Counted from the stretch's first letter, positions 11,101-22,337 are shown. The stretch: DNA of 64,000 nucleotides from Lolium rigidum (GCF_022539505.1 NC_061510.1:37349047-37413046), one strand, 5' to 3'. Notes: generated by a model not told the origin, from the sequence alone. Program-made: numbers and translations.

Positions 11101-14100
11101 TCTCTGTCACTTGGTTCCTTTCAAGGGATTGGCATGACTGGCTGATTGTTTAATGCAGATGGTATGATAGGCACGGCCATTGTCGCCAACGCCTTTGGAC
11201 TTGTGGGTCTTGTTGTTGGTGGAATCATAGCCGCTGCTTCATCATCCAGGAAGAAATGAGGCACTAGTATAAAGTGAATAAGATGATCAGATGAGCAAGA
11301 TCTTGACGTAAAGTTGTGTTATCTTGCTACCGTACTTCTTGTAACTATGTCCAGACTCATAGTCATACTTCACTCCATTTGCTGAGATGTCAAAGTTGTT
11401 GAGATTTTTATGCACTGTTATTGTCAAATATTTGCAACATGTTCCAGAAAAAAACACAGCATTACTGATGCCAAAATTTCAAATGTCTTTTGCGGGTTAA
11501 ATAAAGTTTAGTTGACCAGTTAGCTTAACCAGTTTTTTTCTCAATGTGTACGCCTTCAAACACGCACGTATAATCCTCAGGCGGCCGGCCGGAGTGTTCG
11601 TTGAATGCATCGTATCCTGGCCAGAGTACGTGTTTGTTGAATGCATCATAGCGAGCGTGACTGGGCTAGCGGACGACCGCTTATCCTAACGGAACTAGAT
11701 GGACGAGCTGCATCCTCCCGTTGAATGTAAAAGGCCACAAACGGCACTTGGTGGGCCGCCGTGGACATGGCCATTTACAGGTATATTGTCCTGGATTCTA
11801 TCACAGAAACCACAACTACAAGAGGACAGCATGCATATGAAATATCATGTACTCCCTCCGTCCCAAAAAAGATGTTGCAAATTTGTCTAAATTTGGATGT
11901 ATCTAGACACTATTTAATATATAGATACATCCAAATTTAGACAAACATGGGACATCCTTTTCGGGACTGAGGGAGTATAAAGTTGCAAACAAGCAGAAAT
12001 GTGAGGATCACACAAACAGGAGTAATATCAAACTAGGATTACCTTCAAAGGAATCAGAGACCACTCCTTCAAGTAAGCCATGAGCTTTAGTGCATCCGAG
12101 AATGGCAATGACTGCTCAAGGAGAAAAAGGAAAGCACAAATATGTTATCAAGTGACAAATGATTATATACAAAAAAAATGCTTGGACAATAAATTAATGA
12201 TTCATCATAATTCATAAGCACCTCAACTGACATTATTCACAGAGGTGAGTGTAATAATAAGAAGCTTTCTTGCATAAAGGTCACACAAAGAATTGTTACA
12301 CTATATACATAAGTCTACTTCACAGTGAACTACTGATGAGGACTTAAAAAACTGTCTCTTTATGATGCATTCAACAAACACGTACTCCGGCCAGGATAAA
12401 TGGTAATCCATGAATTCTAAAAATGGTAATCCATGAAAAAATAACAAGAACCGTACCAAAAGGGCTTGTTCCAAGTCATTTGGGCGGACATTTGACACTG
12501 CATTCAGAACATATTCTGATGGTGAATGCCCTTGCATTATAACGTTAGGCACAGATTTAGTTCCCTCTCCACTGTTTTGTAATTCCTGACAATAGGAAAA
12601 TATACAGCTGCAGTTAATGTTAAATTTGGTGGACTCAATGTTTGTTAATGCACTTATACTACCTTCTGTTCATTAAGACGTTTTTCTTCTTCCTCAGCAG
12701 TGTCAAGTGCATCAATAATTGCATCAGTAGCAGATACTGTCTCTTTTGTTTTCTTACCGGGAACACCCACAGAACCCTCCTCAGGAGCATCATCTTTCTT
12801 ACCATATCTATCTTCAACCGCATTGTCTAAATCAGCCTCAAAAGTTTCCTCCAATCTTTTCTCCCTCTCTTCCTGCAGTTATTGGTGGATGAGGCAGGGG
12901 AATTTGAGAGTTAGAAAAAAAATCTCTTGCATGCCACAAGCAAATATTCAACATCAAAACTTCATTCAAGCCGACTGAATTATGGAATACCTCAATGAAA
13001 AGTTGTTCTTCAGTACGATCCCAACGCCGAATAGAGCGATCATGGGAGCCTGTTACGATAAAATTACCACGACTGCTATTCGCAAGGCACCAAACTTCTG
13101 CATGGTGTCCTTCAAGTGTTAACAGTAGCTCAAATTTATCAGCATCCCAGTACTTCACAGTACGATCTTTTCCCACGCTGAACATATAATGAGTTCTTGG
13201 AACAAACTTAACATCCATCACACTGCAAGTGAAAACATCCAAACAAAAATTGTAAGTAGTCTGCCACTAACTAGAACATAAGATAATACCAGAAGGCAGA
13301 AAAGGACACCTGTCTGTGTGGGCAAAGATAGACTTATGGCAGTCACCAAAATCCATACCCCAAATCTTCAGATTTTTGTCTGCAGAACCAGTAACAATAA
13401 AAGCTCCATCGGATGATATGTCCATGCAGAGAACTGGAAGCTTGTGGCCGTAAAGGGAAAGACAAAACTTTAGTGTGTCCAGAAAGAAGACCTGCAGAAA
13501 ATATGAAATATCAGGGCCAAGCAATGTTTTGAAGCAATAGACTTGTTTCTAGATTGATTTTCTATTGCTATAATTTGGATGCCAATTGGCATCTAAGGGA
13601 ATCATAATAAGTTGAGTACTTCACATTTTGCAGATTAGACCAATGCTAACGCTAGAAAACTGGCACAAGCATTTGACTAGGTAATAACAGCATTAGTAGT
13701 AGTAATTAGCTTGTAGCCATGATGAACCACTTAACAATTCTCTAAATCCAAAGAAAAATTTAGCTGTTCAGGTACAAACAATTGACATGGCAACCTAGCT
13801 AGTCCCATGTGTCCCTTGTCTTGCTTATAGCTGACATAAAGGTTGCTCTCCAAATAGTGCATACATGAATCACAAAGTGCGGCTACAATTCCTCAATGTA
13901 TCTTGTCAATTATTTTTCCTTTCTTCACATTGTCAGCGAGACAAATATAAAACTAGCTATCCATGCTTTCTTTTTAAAAACTACTGTTACAAAGTAATAC
14001 TAGAAAAGAACAAAGGATTTCGACAAATATTCACTTATGTGTACCTCTACTTGATACTATGCTCCCCAACTAGACATGTGGTCAAAATACATTGATTCTA

Positions 14101-16394
14101 ACAAGTTAAATGATGAACTTTGTGAAGGGGCTGGGTGGGTGTGGGGAGAAGCTCAAGGCCATGATCATAACAAGTATAATAATACCTTCACTGTGCAGTC
14201 CAAAAGAGCAACCGCAATATGCTTCCCAGTTGGACCGATGGACACTGCAAGGACATCGTCATTCATTTTCAAGGTTCTCACATTTGTTACACTCAGATGC
14301 CTTGCGTCCTGGAACAAAAGAATAACATTATAAATACTTGCAGATAATGTTCACACCCAGTTCCAAATGCAGGAAATTCACCAAACACATGTCAATTCAC
14401 GATGTTTAGCAGAGATGTGGGATATTGTTCAAAATTCACAAATATTTTGAGAATGCTACACGCCAATGGATACACACATTGCCATTGAAATTGATACAAA
14501 TAAGAACAAAATCAGCGATAAAAGGATTTATCTTGGCATGGAACTTATCTTCTATGCTTTTATGAAGTCACCCAATTACTTAAGACACGGACGTGTTTAA
14601 CGTATCTAGTTCTATAGAAGCCAATAACACATCAACAAAAACATAGGAAAGAGAAACCTCGAATAATAGACAGAAGACTCACCGAATCAGATTTCTGTAC
14701 CAACTGGTATTCCCAGAACTTGATATCGTTATCAGCACTCCCAGTGACAAAACCCCGTGCATTAACAGTTCCATCCTCATCTGGAATGAGTACAATTGAT
14801 CGTATGGAACCAACATGAGCTTCTATTACATCAACTGAGTTCCCACTATTAATATCAATGATCTCCAAGGTACCAGTCTTTGTACCGACAAGGCCATAAC
14901 GATTCCCAGGAACAAATGCACTGCACAGCCCATATCCAGAGTCAATGGTCCGAAGACAGTCCCCTGTACTAGGATTCCAGATTTTAACAGCATTGTGACT
15001 TGTTGACATGAGGAGGTTATCCTCTGAGTTAAGCGCAAGACTCCTAATGTCAGAACGATGCCCATGTATCTCAACCGAGTACATCTTAGAGACCTTGTCG
15101 TTATCCACCGAGTATGTCTCAAGCACGTTATTGTTGAGAGACAATGACAAGGTTGCAAGGCAGCCTTTTGGTGGATTGGTTGGAGAAAATGCAACAGAGC
15201 AAATTTTCTTGCTGCTCCGCAGCACTTGGAGAAGCTTAAATACATCGCTGACCACAACAGTGGGATTCTGCGAGTCTTGATCTTTAACAGTACCATTCCC
15301 TTCCGCCACCACAGCTTTAGCTGAAGCCTTCTCCTTCTTCCTGTGCAGCCGCCTCTTGGCCTTGCGCGTCGCCTCTGCCTCATCAAGAATCCTATAGATA
15401 TCTGCAGTTTTCCCTGCTACCTGGCATACCACAAGAGTGCCATCCTTATTAAACCTGATGGTCTGAACCCTTTCTTTGGCCTGCCTCGGAATCTCGCCAA
15501 ACAGCTTCAGCGCATCCCATTTGTTCCAACCCTCACCCTCCTCAGCTGATTGCCTTATTCTGAACACCCGCAGCTCCGGATCGGCCGACCCAGAGACCAA
15601 AAACTTCTCGCTGGGGTCAACATCCATGGACCATATCTCGCTGTGGTGGCCACCCACAATTTGAAGGCAGTGCTGCGTGTCGAGGTCCCAGACCCGCATA
15701 AACTTGTCCTTGGAGCAGGTCACTAGCTTCTTACCCGAGTCCAGGAACAGTAAATCGGTCACCTGCAGCAAGTGATCCCGAAATTAGCATTACTGGGCTA
15801 CACCAACATGAATGGAGCCAGAGAGAGGAAGGTGCGATGTTATCTAAACCTGATCACGGTGGCCACGAAGTCGGAAGAGGCCGGCCTGTGCAACCACGTC
15901 CCAGAGAATGACATCGCAGTCCTTGCTGCCGGAAGCAAGGACGGCGCCTGAGGGACTGAAGCGTAGAGCGGAAGCAGCGGAGCGGTGGCCGTGGAGCGTC
16001 GCCTCGCAGGCACCGGTCTCGGCGTCCCACAGCCTGATGCTCCCGTCGGCATGGCCACTCGCAATCTGAAGAAACCAAGAAAGCACAAAAATCAAGCCAG
16101 CTCAGGAAGTGGGGGCAGCGAAAGAGGGGAAATTAAGGGCAGTAGTACCGAGGAAGCGGAGGCGGAAGCGGCGGAGGGGGAGGAGGCGATGCAGGAGACG
16201 GCGAGGGAGGCGGAGGAGGAAGAGGGGGTGAAGGTGGCGGAGGGGAGGCCGCGCTTGAGGTCCCAGGCGGCGAAGCGGTCAAGGGCGGCGGCGAGGAGGC
16301 GGCGGCCGGAGGGGTCGTAGACGACGTTGGACTGCGGGGAGACGATGACGCCGAAGGAGAGCGCCGGCTCGTAGCGGAGGTAGGCCTTCACCAT
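2120..16394 (-). CDS. UTP12: UTP12/WDR3, WD40-repeat subunit of the UTP-B complex (12 exons)
   Basis: Predicted 937-residue nucleolar scaffold protein of the small-subunit processome, acting in early 18S pre-rRNA processing. Exons, all in phase with GT-AG borders: 16394-16149, 16065-15850, 15762-14683, 14308-14186, 13491-13310, 13222-12991, 12872-12663, 12585-12457, 12111-12043, 2636-2514, 2430-2380, 2272-2120. The start context encodes [10 protein letters not shown], matching the family N-terminus. WD40 repeats run through residues 1-690, with [32 protein letters not shown] and [11 protein letters not shown] as examples. An acidic linker (694-763) leads into the C-terminal Utp12 domain (about 764-887, including [12 protein letters not shown]), and the protein ends in a basic KRRRKKAK tail that could be a nuclear signal. 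Length agrees with yeast and human orthologues (about 940). No exon is broken. Intron 9 (2637-12042) holds a copia element on the opposite strand. Confidence 0.93.
2894..3241 (+). other. GC-rich exon-like island in UTP12 intron 9; possible transit-peptide exon
   Basis: A compact GC-rich block sits in an otherwise AT-rich intron, on the strand opposite UTP12. An ATG at 2961 opens a 48-codon frame rich in Ala, Ser, Leu, Pro and Arg, like a plastid transit peptide. It stops near 3105, while a second frame stays open across the whole block (start 2894) to 3241. A consensus-like donor (AAG/GTAAGA) lies near 3237. It could be the first exon of a nested gene with a frameshift, or a captured gene fragment. 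I do not recognise the protein. Confidence 0.3.
4091..4095. repeat. Copia target-site duplication TTGTA (left copy)
   Basis: The five bases TTGTA precede the 5' LTR, and the identical TTGTA follows the 3' LTR at 10323-10327. A perfect 5-bp duplication shows that both LTR borders are original. Confidence 0.93.
4096..5081 (+). repeat. Copia 5' LTR, interrupted by a MITE
   Basis: 386 bp of LTR plus a 592-bp MITE and its 8-bp duplicated target. The LTR contains two internal direct duplications: a roughly 44-bp unit with GCAGCACACATGGTCC, and a unit with GGGCATCAAGGACGGG. A TATAAA box lies at 4347-4352, and the MITE lies 8 bp after it. Confidence 0.94.
4361..4952. mobile_element. hAT-type MITE inside the copia 5' LTR
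   Basis: A 592-bp non-coding element with terminal inverted repeats TAGGGATGTAAATGG (left) and the complement of TAGGGATGTAAACGG (right), one mismatch in 15. It is flanked by an 8-bp duplication TCTGTAAC (4353-4360 and 4953-4960), which is diagnostic of hAT transposition. Both ends carry dense repeats of short ATCCG/CGGAT motifs, typical of hAT subterminal transposase-binding sites, around an AT-rich core (about 4600-4780). There is no transposase, so it is non-autonomous. The 3' LTR lacks it, so it arrived after the copia insertion. Confidence 0.9.
5084..5095 (+). other. Copia primer-binding site (initiator Met tRNA)
   Basis: TGGTATCAGAGC two bases after the 5' LTR is complementary to the 3' end of plant initiator methionine tRNA and would prime minus-strand cDNA synthesis. 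Confidence 0.9.
5255..6641 (+). pseudogene. Copia gag, frameshifted
   Basis: The likely start is the ATG at 5255 (MSDGHSQH). The frame is lost within 100 bases and continues in another frame through an Ala/Glu-rich coiled stretch to the gag core (LTKTNYVEW near 5715, then a [13 protein letters not shown] block near 5988 and the CVPEKYKQ block near 6118). Between about 5810 and 5960 the family-like residues move through all three frames and back, implying compensating indels. The CCHC zinc knuckle near 6455-6500 is degenerate: only the second Cys and the His remain clear (HSCGKLGH), and the first and last Cys positions are not Cys. Nucleic-acid binding is probably lost. Confidence 0.85.
6655..8001 (+). 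pseudogene. Copia protease and integrase, inactivated
   Basis: The aspartic protease region reads [13 protein letters not shown] near 6700; the usual D-T/S-G triad appears as D-I-G. The integrase zinc finger follows (WHERFGHLH near 7099), but the second Cys of its CxxC pair is Arg. The catalytic core begins at HGDLCGPV (near 7290) and includes the VPDNGGE Asp near 7480. The block that should carry the catalytic Glu (near 7580-7610) is out of frame. The C-terminal copia integrase motif ([10 protein letters not shown], near 7775) is intact. Overall the enzyme cannot be functional. Confidence 0.85.
8280..9927 (+). pseudogene. Copia reverse transcriptase and RNase H, frameshifted
   Basis: RT motifs are present but spread over frames. 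An [15 protein letters not shown] start block lies near 8500, [18 protein letters not shown] near 8695, and the catalytic YVDDLVIT near 8955. [15 protein letters not shown] lies near 9260 in the frame beginning at 9181. RNase H residues ([15 protein letters not shown] near 9455) are followed by a frame break near 9570, and the C-terminal [12 protein letters not shown] block is near 9825. The last frame ends at 9928, just before the purine tract. At least six frame changes are needed to read through. Confidence 0.87.
9926..9936 (+). other. Copia polypurine tract
   Basis: A purine-rich TAGGGGGAGAA immediately upstream of the 3' LTR is the expected plus-strand primer site. Confidence 0.8.
9937..10322 (+). 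repeat. Copia 3' LTR
   Basis: 386 bp, TG...CA, followed by the TTGTA target duplication (10323-10327). By direct reading it is identical to the 5' LTR once the MITE and one TSD copy are removed. Confidence 0.95.
10675..10872. mobile_element. Fold-back MITE (long near-perfect palindrome)
   Basis: About 198 bp that reads as one long inverted repeat. The left end GGTGTTTGTTTGGGC pairs with the right end GCCCAAACAAACACC, and the arms meet near 10775 with almost no loop. The content is GGCTTATAAGCC and CACCTAAATAGGTGC palindromes. Both strands encode the same short peptide start because of the symmetry. Ends beginning GGTGTTTG are seen in grass Tourist/hAT-type MITEs; I found no clear target duplication, so the superfamily is open. 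It lies in UTP12 intron 9. Confidence 0.75.
11159..11259 (+). other. Candidate terminal exon of a small membrane protein (opposite strand of UTP12 intron 9)
   Basis: After a pyrimidine-rich tract and an AG at 11157-11158, a frame runs to a TGA at 11257-11259. It encodes a Gly/Ala/Val/Ile-rich hydrophobic segment of about 25 residues (for example GLVGLVVGG) ending in SSSRKK. This looks like a single C-terminal transmembrane helix with a basic dilysine-like tail. I do not recognise the family. It might pair with the GC-rich island near 2961-3240 as the first exon, with the copia element lying between them. No intermediate exon could be assigned. Confidence 0.3.
11852..11975. mobile_element. Stowaway MITE
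   Basis: 124 bp with CTCCCTCCGTCCC at the left and GGGACTGAGGGAG at the right, flanked by TA on both sides (11850-11851, 11976-11977). This is the Tc1/mariner-derived Stowaway pattern. The arms also pair internally (ATCCAAATTTAGACAAA). It lies about 70 bp from UTP12 exon 9, in intron 9. Confidence 0.93.
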
Positions 16395-16442
16395 GGCGCC
16401 CGGCCGCCGGCGGCGTGGGAGGGAAGAGCGGGTAGTGGGGGT

Positions 16443-16450
16443 TAGGGTTT
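16443..16450 (-). promoter_or_regulatory. Telo-box in the UTP12 5' region
   Basis: The minus strand reads AAACCCTA about 50 bp upstream of the UTP12 start codon. Telo-boxes are enriched near transcription starts of plant ribosomal-protein and ribosome-biogenesis genes, which fits this gene. Use in this promoter is inferred. Confidence 0.5.
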
Positions 16451-16451
16451 A

Positions 16452-19400
16452 GTGGAGGCGGGTAGGAGGATGCCGGGGTTTTTAAAGGATACGCATCTAA
16501 AAACCCGATTATTTGAGGCCTTTATCCATCACGTAGAGAGAGTACGCTTGGACCTAAACTAGGGCTTACAAGTTTTTCTTGTGCACCTACCAAAAGGTAC
16601 AGGCCTTCAAAAGAAAACCTACCAAAAGGTACATTACTTTTTCTTATATGCATTCACAAGTTTTATCATGATAGTAAGTATGCACGTGCAACGCACGCTC
16701 TCTATGTAGACACAAACCAGAATGCGAAAGAATCAAACAATCAAATAACACCACACCTATACATGGGTGGTGTAATAACATGATTCAACAACTATGTTTC
16801 AAATTTGCAGTGGCAACACGTAAACTCATATAAATAGAATGTTTGTTGCAAGGATAATGTCATAATCTCATATGAATAGCCTTCTCATTACAACAATATT
16901 TTCAGAACATGTTTATGCATAAACCTAACTGTTAAAGTATTATTGAGATAATCATGCTTTGATTTAACAAATTGTTTCTTACAAGGATGGCTAGATCGTG
17001 AAAGCTTTGAATACTCAAACCTTGTGTCTTCTCTCAAACAATCGTGTCACCAGGCAAGAAACTTGCTCAATACTCACTATAAATGCTAGCAACTCCCAAG
17101 ACAATCAACAAAGATAACTAAACAATGTCAATTTTTCATTCATTGGGCACTATTGTTAATAAATGATTAATAAGGAGCAACAAATATACTCACAAATGGG
17201 TAACAAGCAAATCCAAGGGGTAAGCAGTCAAGCAAGTTTCTGTCTTCTCCGGCCGCTCCTAATACAGTGGCATAGGAAAAACATTTACAATTTGGAAGAC
17301 AATTTGTTCCAAAATTATCAAAAAACCAAAATGAAAACAACTCAGCCTGTTATAAATATGAGTTTTTTTGTGGCTTATGGCGATGAAAGACCGTGTCTAC
17401 CCAAACAGTTCATAGCATCAACCCATCCTTGTAACTTCAAAAGAGTTGGAACACATTAAGAAGTGCCTCTAGCACTATAATTGACTGCATAATAAGAAAC
17501 TGTTGGGAGAAAATTAGAAAGTACGTATCAGAAAGCACAGCAGCTGTTAAAGGGATTACAGATGGTTATATGAAAAGTCTATATGTTAAGCATTAGTATG
17601 ATCCGTCAAAAATGTGCCAGCCTTTTTTATTTATGCTACTATTACATAAAACATGGAAAAGCTAGCATCTAAGGATTGAATTTGTGTCGGTGTCCGCTCC
17701 TATCATTTGTTTCAACATTAAGCAGCAACTGCCAGATGCCTTTTCCCACATGCCATTAGAAGGGCAAAAATTGACCCTTATTTATGAAGAGTGCTAAAGC
17801 CTAAAAATTGTCAATCAGACCACATAATAAAAGATAGTGGGAAAGTAAATTCTGTATTTATAAATCCAATGTCATTTGCATCCTAAGAATTATTCAACAC
17901 GGCGAAGTGCATTACCTTCTCTGAAAAGAACACAAGCTGCATAAACTGCAACTCTCCTCATGAAAGAGACCATCACGATTGATTTTCAAGTTGTCAGGTT
18001 CTTCTTTCTGGAAATGACATCAATAACTGGAAATGACACCAGTCAACTAAAGTGGGATAATAATCATTAGCAGATCCATGCTGCACTTCTGATCTATCAA
18101 GTATAAACAACATCATAGTTGATCACAACTAAATCACATTTGAGCAACCTAGAGGTTGGTGATCAGTTTGGGAAGCAGATCATGCTGCATCTTGCCAAGT
18201 GCCCAACCAAGAATAATTCATGAGGAAGTTTGCCAGTGTAAAACATTATATAGATTAGACTTTATATATGCAAGAAGACAATGTTATATGGTCAGGTACT
18301 AAGGAGAACGCCGAAATGTTATATCGTTTGCACCCGTGTCCGGGTTTAGGTCAGTTTATACCACACATGGGCTAATACTATGAAAAACAGCAATCATCGA
18401 CTTCTACTTTTGGAGTACAAAAGTTAAATAGCGCAATGGAAAACCTACTCTTGGAGTACTTGTAGCTGATAGAAGATATCTTCTAAGGCGAAACAGCTTC
18501 AGGTTGACTACATTGCATTTTAGTAAACAGAGAAGAAAAGCGGGTTAACCATGTAGCAGATCTTAAATATAGTTGGACATTGCTATCCGAAAATTAGATC
18601 CAAACACACCCTGATGTTCCACGCGGCTTGTATTGGATAATAATTCTATCAGTGTAACAATAGATGTTGCAAAATAAACAAATCAAAACATGCAATCTAG
18701 TGAAGAAGTTCAAACTTCAAACCATGCTAAAGGAAATGGAGCATCATGTTTTATTATTTTCGCTGGATCTCTCCTCCGGCATCACATGACCAGTAAAATA
18801 CCAGAATGGTTATAATCAATTGCATTGGCAAGTGTATGCGTGCTATGTGATATACTGAGCGGAAAATAATAGAGAATCACTCTAACTAAATTGCAGCTTA
18901 TCTGACGAAATGACACTACTAATACCAACAAATCCTACCTACCGAAACGGAAGGAAATGGAGGACTATGTGTTATGTAGGCCTATGAGACATATGTAACT
19001 GACTCTTACCACTGATCCCCTCCATTGTACAACGTTCAGATCATCCTCGAGGCTTGAGTTCTTCAACGTAGGTAACTGACTCTTACCACTGATCCCCTCC
19101 ATTGGCCATTGTACAAAAAACATAGAATCGTCCTTTGATACAGAAACAATATAGCTGGAATAGCATGCTTTCAGCAAAGTTGGACCAACAATATCGGTCA
19201 AATATGCCTGCTAATACTTTTAATATGCCTGCTACATTGTTACTCTCTTTTATGTACTAAGCTAGACACCCATTTCTGAGTTGATTTCTTGCGGCTTTTT
19301 TCAGGTTAAGTCTGAAGACCTGAAGTACAAAAAATGAGTCTCGACTGAAAGAAAATCAAATATAACGGGTAAAAATCATATCATGCACATGGAACCAGCA

Positions 19401-19660
19401 CCATGTCCTTCTTGCAGTGGTTGTAGCATACACATTGGGCCTTGGTCTCTAACAGAAGCTCTTGTATGTAACTCTCCGAAGACTGTGCAAGGAAGAACAT
19501 ATACTTCTCTAGCTACAAATCCCATTAGGAAATCACAATGACTATGTTAAAACTTGTATGTAACCCTAATCCGGATGGGCAAGAATAACCAGAAGGAGAA
19601 CAAAGATAAGCATAAGACCTGGTTTCTTGAAAATGACACTTGATACTACTATGAGAGAGT
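16452..19660. other. Intergenic; no convincing gene
   Basis: An AT-rich stretch upstream of UTP12. A 33-bp sequence starting GTAACTGACTCTTACC occurs twice (18995-19027 and 19072-19104). A minus-strand frame across them (18965-19201) and another short one near 17895-17990 look faintly exon-like, but no family or splice chain could be assigned. Confidence 0.35.
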
Positions 19661-19679
19661 ATCAGATTATTTAATTATA

Positions 19680-20510
19680 GAAGCTTGCCTAGATCCACAC
19701 CATCCCTTCTTTCACGAATCTTTGTTGATGACACTTTCTTGCATTTTCTGTCAGCTGAATACCCCAACCCGTACGGGAAAACCTGTACGGCGGCGTGGGA
19801 GACGCCGAGACGGGCTGCAGCGCGGCTAGAGGGCGGCGGCATGGGGGCACGGCAGCGACGTTCCGTGGAGTTTGGGACGGGCGGCGACGGAGACGGGCGC
19901 CTTGACATTGGGAATGGGCAACGATGGGGACGGGCGGCAGTGAGTTGGGGATGGGAGGCGCGACATCGGGGACGGGCGGCGGCTTGGACGCAGGGCGGCG
20001 CGGCGTTGTGGACGGGCGGCGACGTGGATGCAGGGCGACACGGAGTTTACACAGGAAATAAACTGAAAATATGCAGGCTAACCTTGCTCCTGCAGACTTT
20101 CATAGCTTCGTGAGGCAACGGATCCCAGGGAAGCTGGAGTAAACTCGGTGAGTGGAGTAGCAGCCGCATCCAGACGAACCGACCTGCGTGCGGGGAGCGT
20201 GCGGGCCGGTGAGGAGCGCTGCCAGCCGTCTTGCCGGCGACGCGTGAGGGTTGGCGAGGAAGAGGCGCCGAGGAGCACGGCTGGGCGGTGGTCCGAGCAC
20301 TATGGGCGGCGATGATTGAAGGCGGAGGTTGTATCTCCGGAGGCAGCAACCAGCGATGAGGAGGAGATCTCGGGAGGAGCGGAAGAGGTGAGAACCGTCG
20401 GCAGCTGTGTTTCTACGATGGATAACAAGTGCGTGCGATGCGGGCGGGCGGGATGGAAGGGATCGTGGTGGGGAGAACAGACAATTCTGGACCGTGCGAT
20501 GCACGCAGAT
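19680..20510. other. GC-rich block with a degenerate minisatellite; possible first exon of an unassigned transcript
   Basis: Frames are open on both strands because of GC content. Around 19870-20040 the unit GACGGGCGGCG recurs at least four times at roughly 40-bp spacing. On the minus strand a donor-like GAGCAAG/GTTAGC lies near 20080, so the block could be the 5' end of a minus-strand transcript. No domain is recognisable and I do not call a CDS. Confidence 0.3.
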
Positions 20511-21632
20511 GGACGGGTTAGATTTAATTTTCCTACGGCACTTCGTGCCTTTATAAGATGTATGAAAAGGAACAAAAAAATATTGTTAAAATATTTAAAA
20601 AACAAAAATATTTTACACAAAAATTGTGGGGATAGAGGTATCCATTGTACATGTTCTCCTACTGGAAATTTCTCTATCCACATCACAATCTAACAAAATT
20701 TTAGTTTTCACAAATACAATTGCCCACTAAATACCATACATTAAGCCGGAAATTCCTCTAGACCATGATGGGGACATGAACATAAAGAATGTCCACACCA
20801 AGTTTCCTTGAACAATCTTAAGGGTGTATATTATGGAGCTAGTGTCACTTTTGATAGCGTACTTCACCCCCTTCTGAGCTAAGACCATCCTCATCTCTAG
20901 GTGCTCAGCAAGTAGGCATAGCTTCAAGTGTAAATAAAATATCTAATACCATCCTTAAGAATGGGATGATTCACTAAACTTAGCATATTTTTTGTATTCA
21001 ACCGGGCTAACCATTTTCCATTATTATTTAGAAAAAATATAAAAAAATCTACACAACAATAAGAGAAGGCACGAAAGAAAGGAAAAACAAGTTGGGGCAC
21101 TAGAAGGAAAACCGTCGCGAGTCTTCGATCTCAAACAGCTACAAGGCAAAAGACCAACTAGAACCATATCAACTTGAGAGTTTCTATGGTACAAAATGAT
21201 TACAAAAACATCATCAATTAGCAACGGTTCAAAAGGCACTAACTAAACTTAGCACATAATGTCGAGCAATATAAACTAAAATTCTCGACACATGCAAGTT
21301 GATACAGGAGACAAGGTACAATAAGCTGGAGTACAAGTTATTAATGGAGAAAGAAAACTTGCATATCCATGTTAGTCCCTAATTTGTGAGCTCTAATATG
21401 TGTTCACCTGAAGCAAGGGTTTGCGCTTCCCATGGGAAAAAAGCAAGATGTACGTATGTTAGGGATCGAGAAAATAACAAATTTGAACCATCATCTCTAT
21501 TTTCGAGATCTTGTCCTAGTTTATTTTTTGTTATCAGATCTTAGTTTTCCCTACTAAAAAAAGAGGTAATTACTTAGATTTTTTTATATAGAAGACATCA
21601 GGATATGGCAGGGTGGATCAACTTTTGTACGC
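20511..21632. other. AT-rich intergenic; nothing recognised
   Basis: Short frames at 20727-20927 and 21024-21239 (minus) have no family features. No repeat ends were found. Confidence 0.3.
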
Positions 21633-21888
21633 TACTACCTCCATTCCATAAAATAAGACATCTAAATTTTATCAAAAGTCAATATTTCTTGAGTTTGACT
21701 AAGTATAGAGACAAAAAATATCTGCATTATGCAATACCAAATCTATATCAATAGGTCCACCATAAGATGTGTTTTCATATATCCACTAATGTGAATAGTG
21801 TTTTTTTTATGTAAAACTTCACTCAAACTTAATATGTTTTAACTTTCGACAAAAAAACACGCCTTGTTCTTTTGAATGAAGGTAGTAG
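21633..21888. mobile_element. Stowaway-like MITE (diverged)
   Basis: About 255 bp that starts TACTACCTCCATTCC and ends GAATGAAGGTAGTAG, with internal arms TAAAATAAGACATCTAAATTTT and a matching degraded right arm. Termini and TA context match Stowaway, though both ends have drifted. Confidence 0.65.
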
Positions 21889-22337
21889 TTGTCTACGGTG
21901 ACAAAGGCCACCGATAATCGTCGTGGTGAAACAACAGATGCCATGGGATGGCTTAAGTTGGGGACGAATGTGCGCTTGAGGATCCGGGTGAGGGTAAGGT
22001 TAAAGGGAAAAAGAGACAGAAATCCGGTGTGTATTGCTAACTTGGCTGAAAGCCAGAGGTTGAAGAACGTACGATAGGACTTGTTGTACACGCTACACAA
22101 TGGATCTCTCCGTCAACCGTCCCGCATAGGGGTGTGCCTCCTCTCCTTATGTAGGGGGAGAGATGGTTTACAAGGGAAGAAATCCTAATGGAATCTTTGA
22201 TGAGCTAAGCTACTTTATAAAGTTTCTTTGGCCCTAGTGACGCCGGTTCTATCTTTAATCAGAGACTGATGACCTCGTCCGGTATCTTTTACGTCATCTT
22301 CTGCTTTGGCGCCAGGGCTTCGATTAAAACTGAAGTG

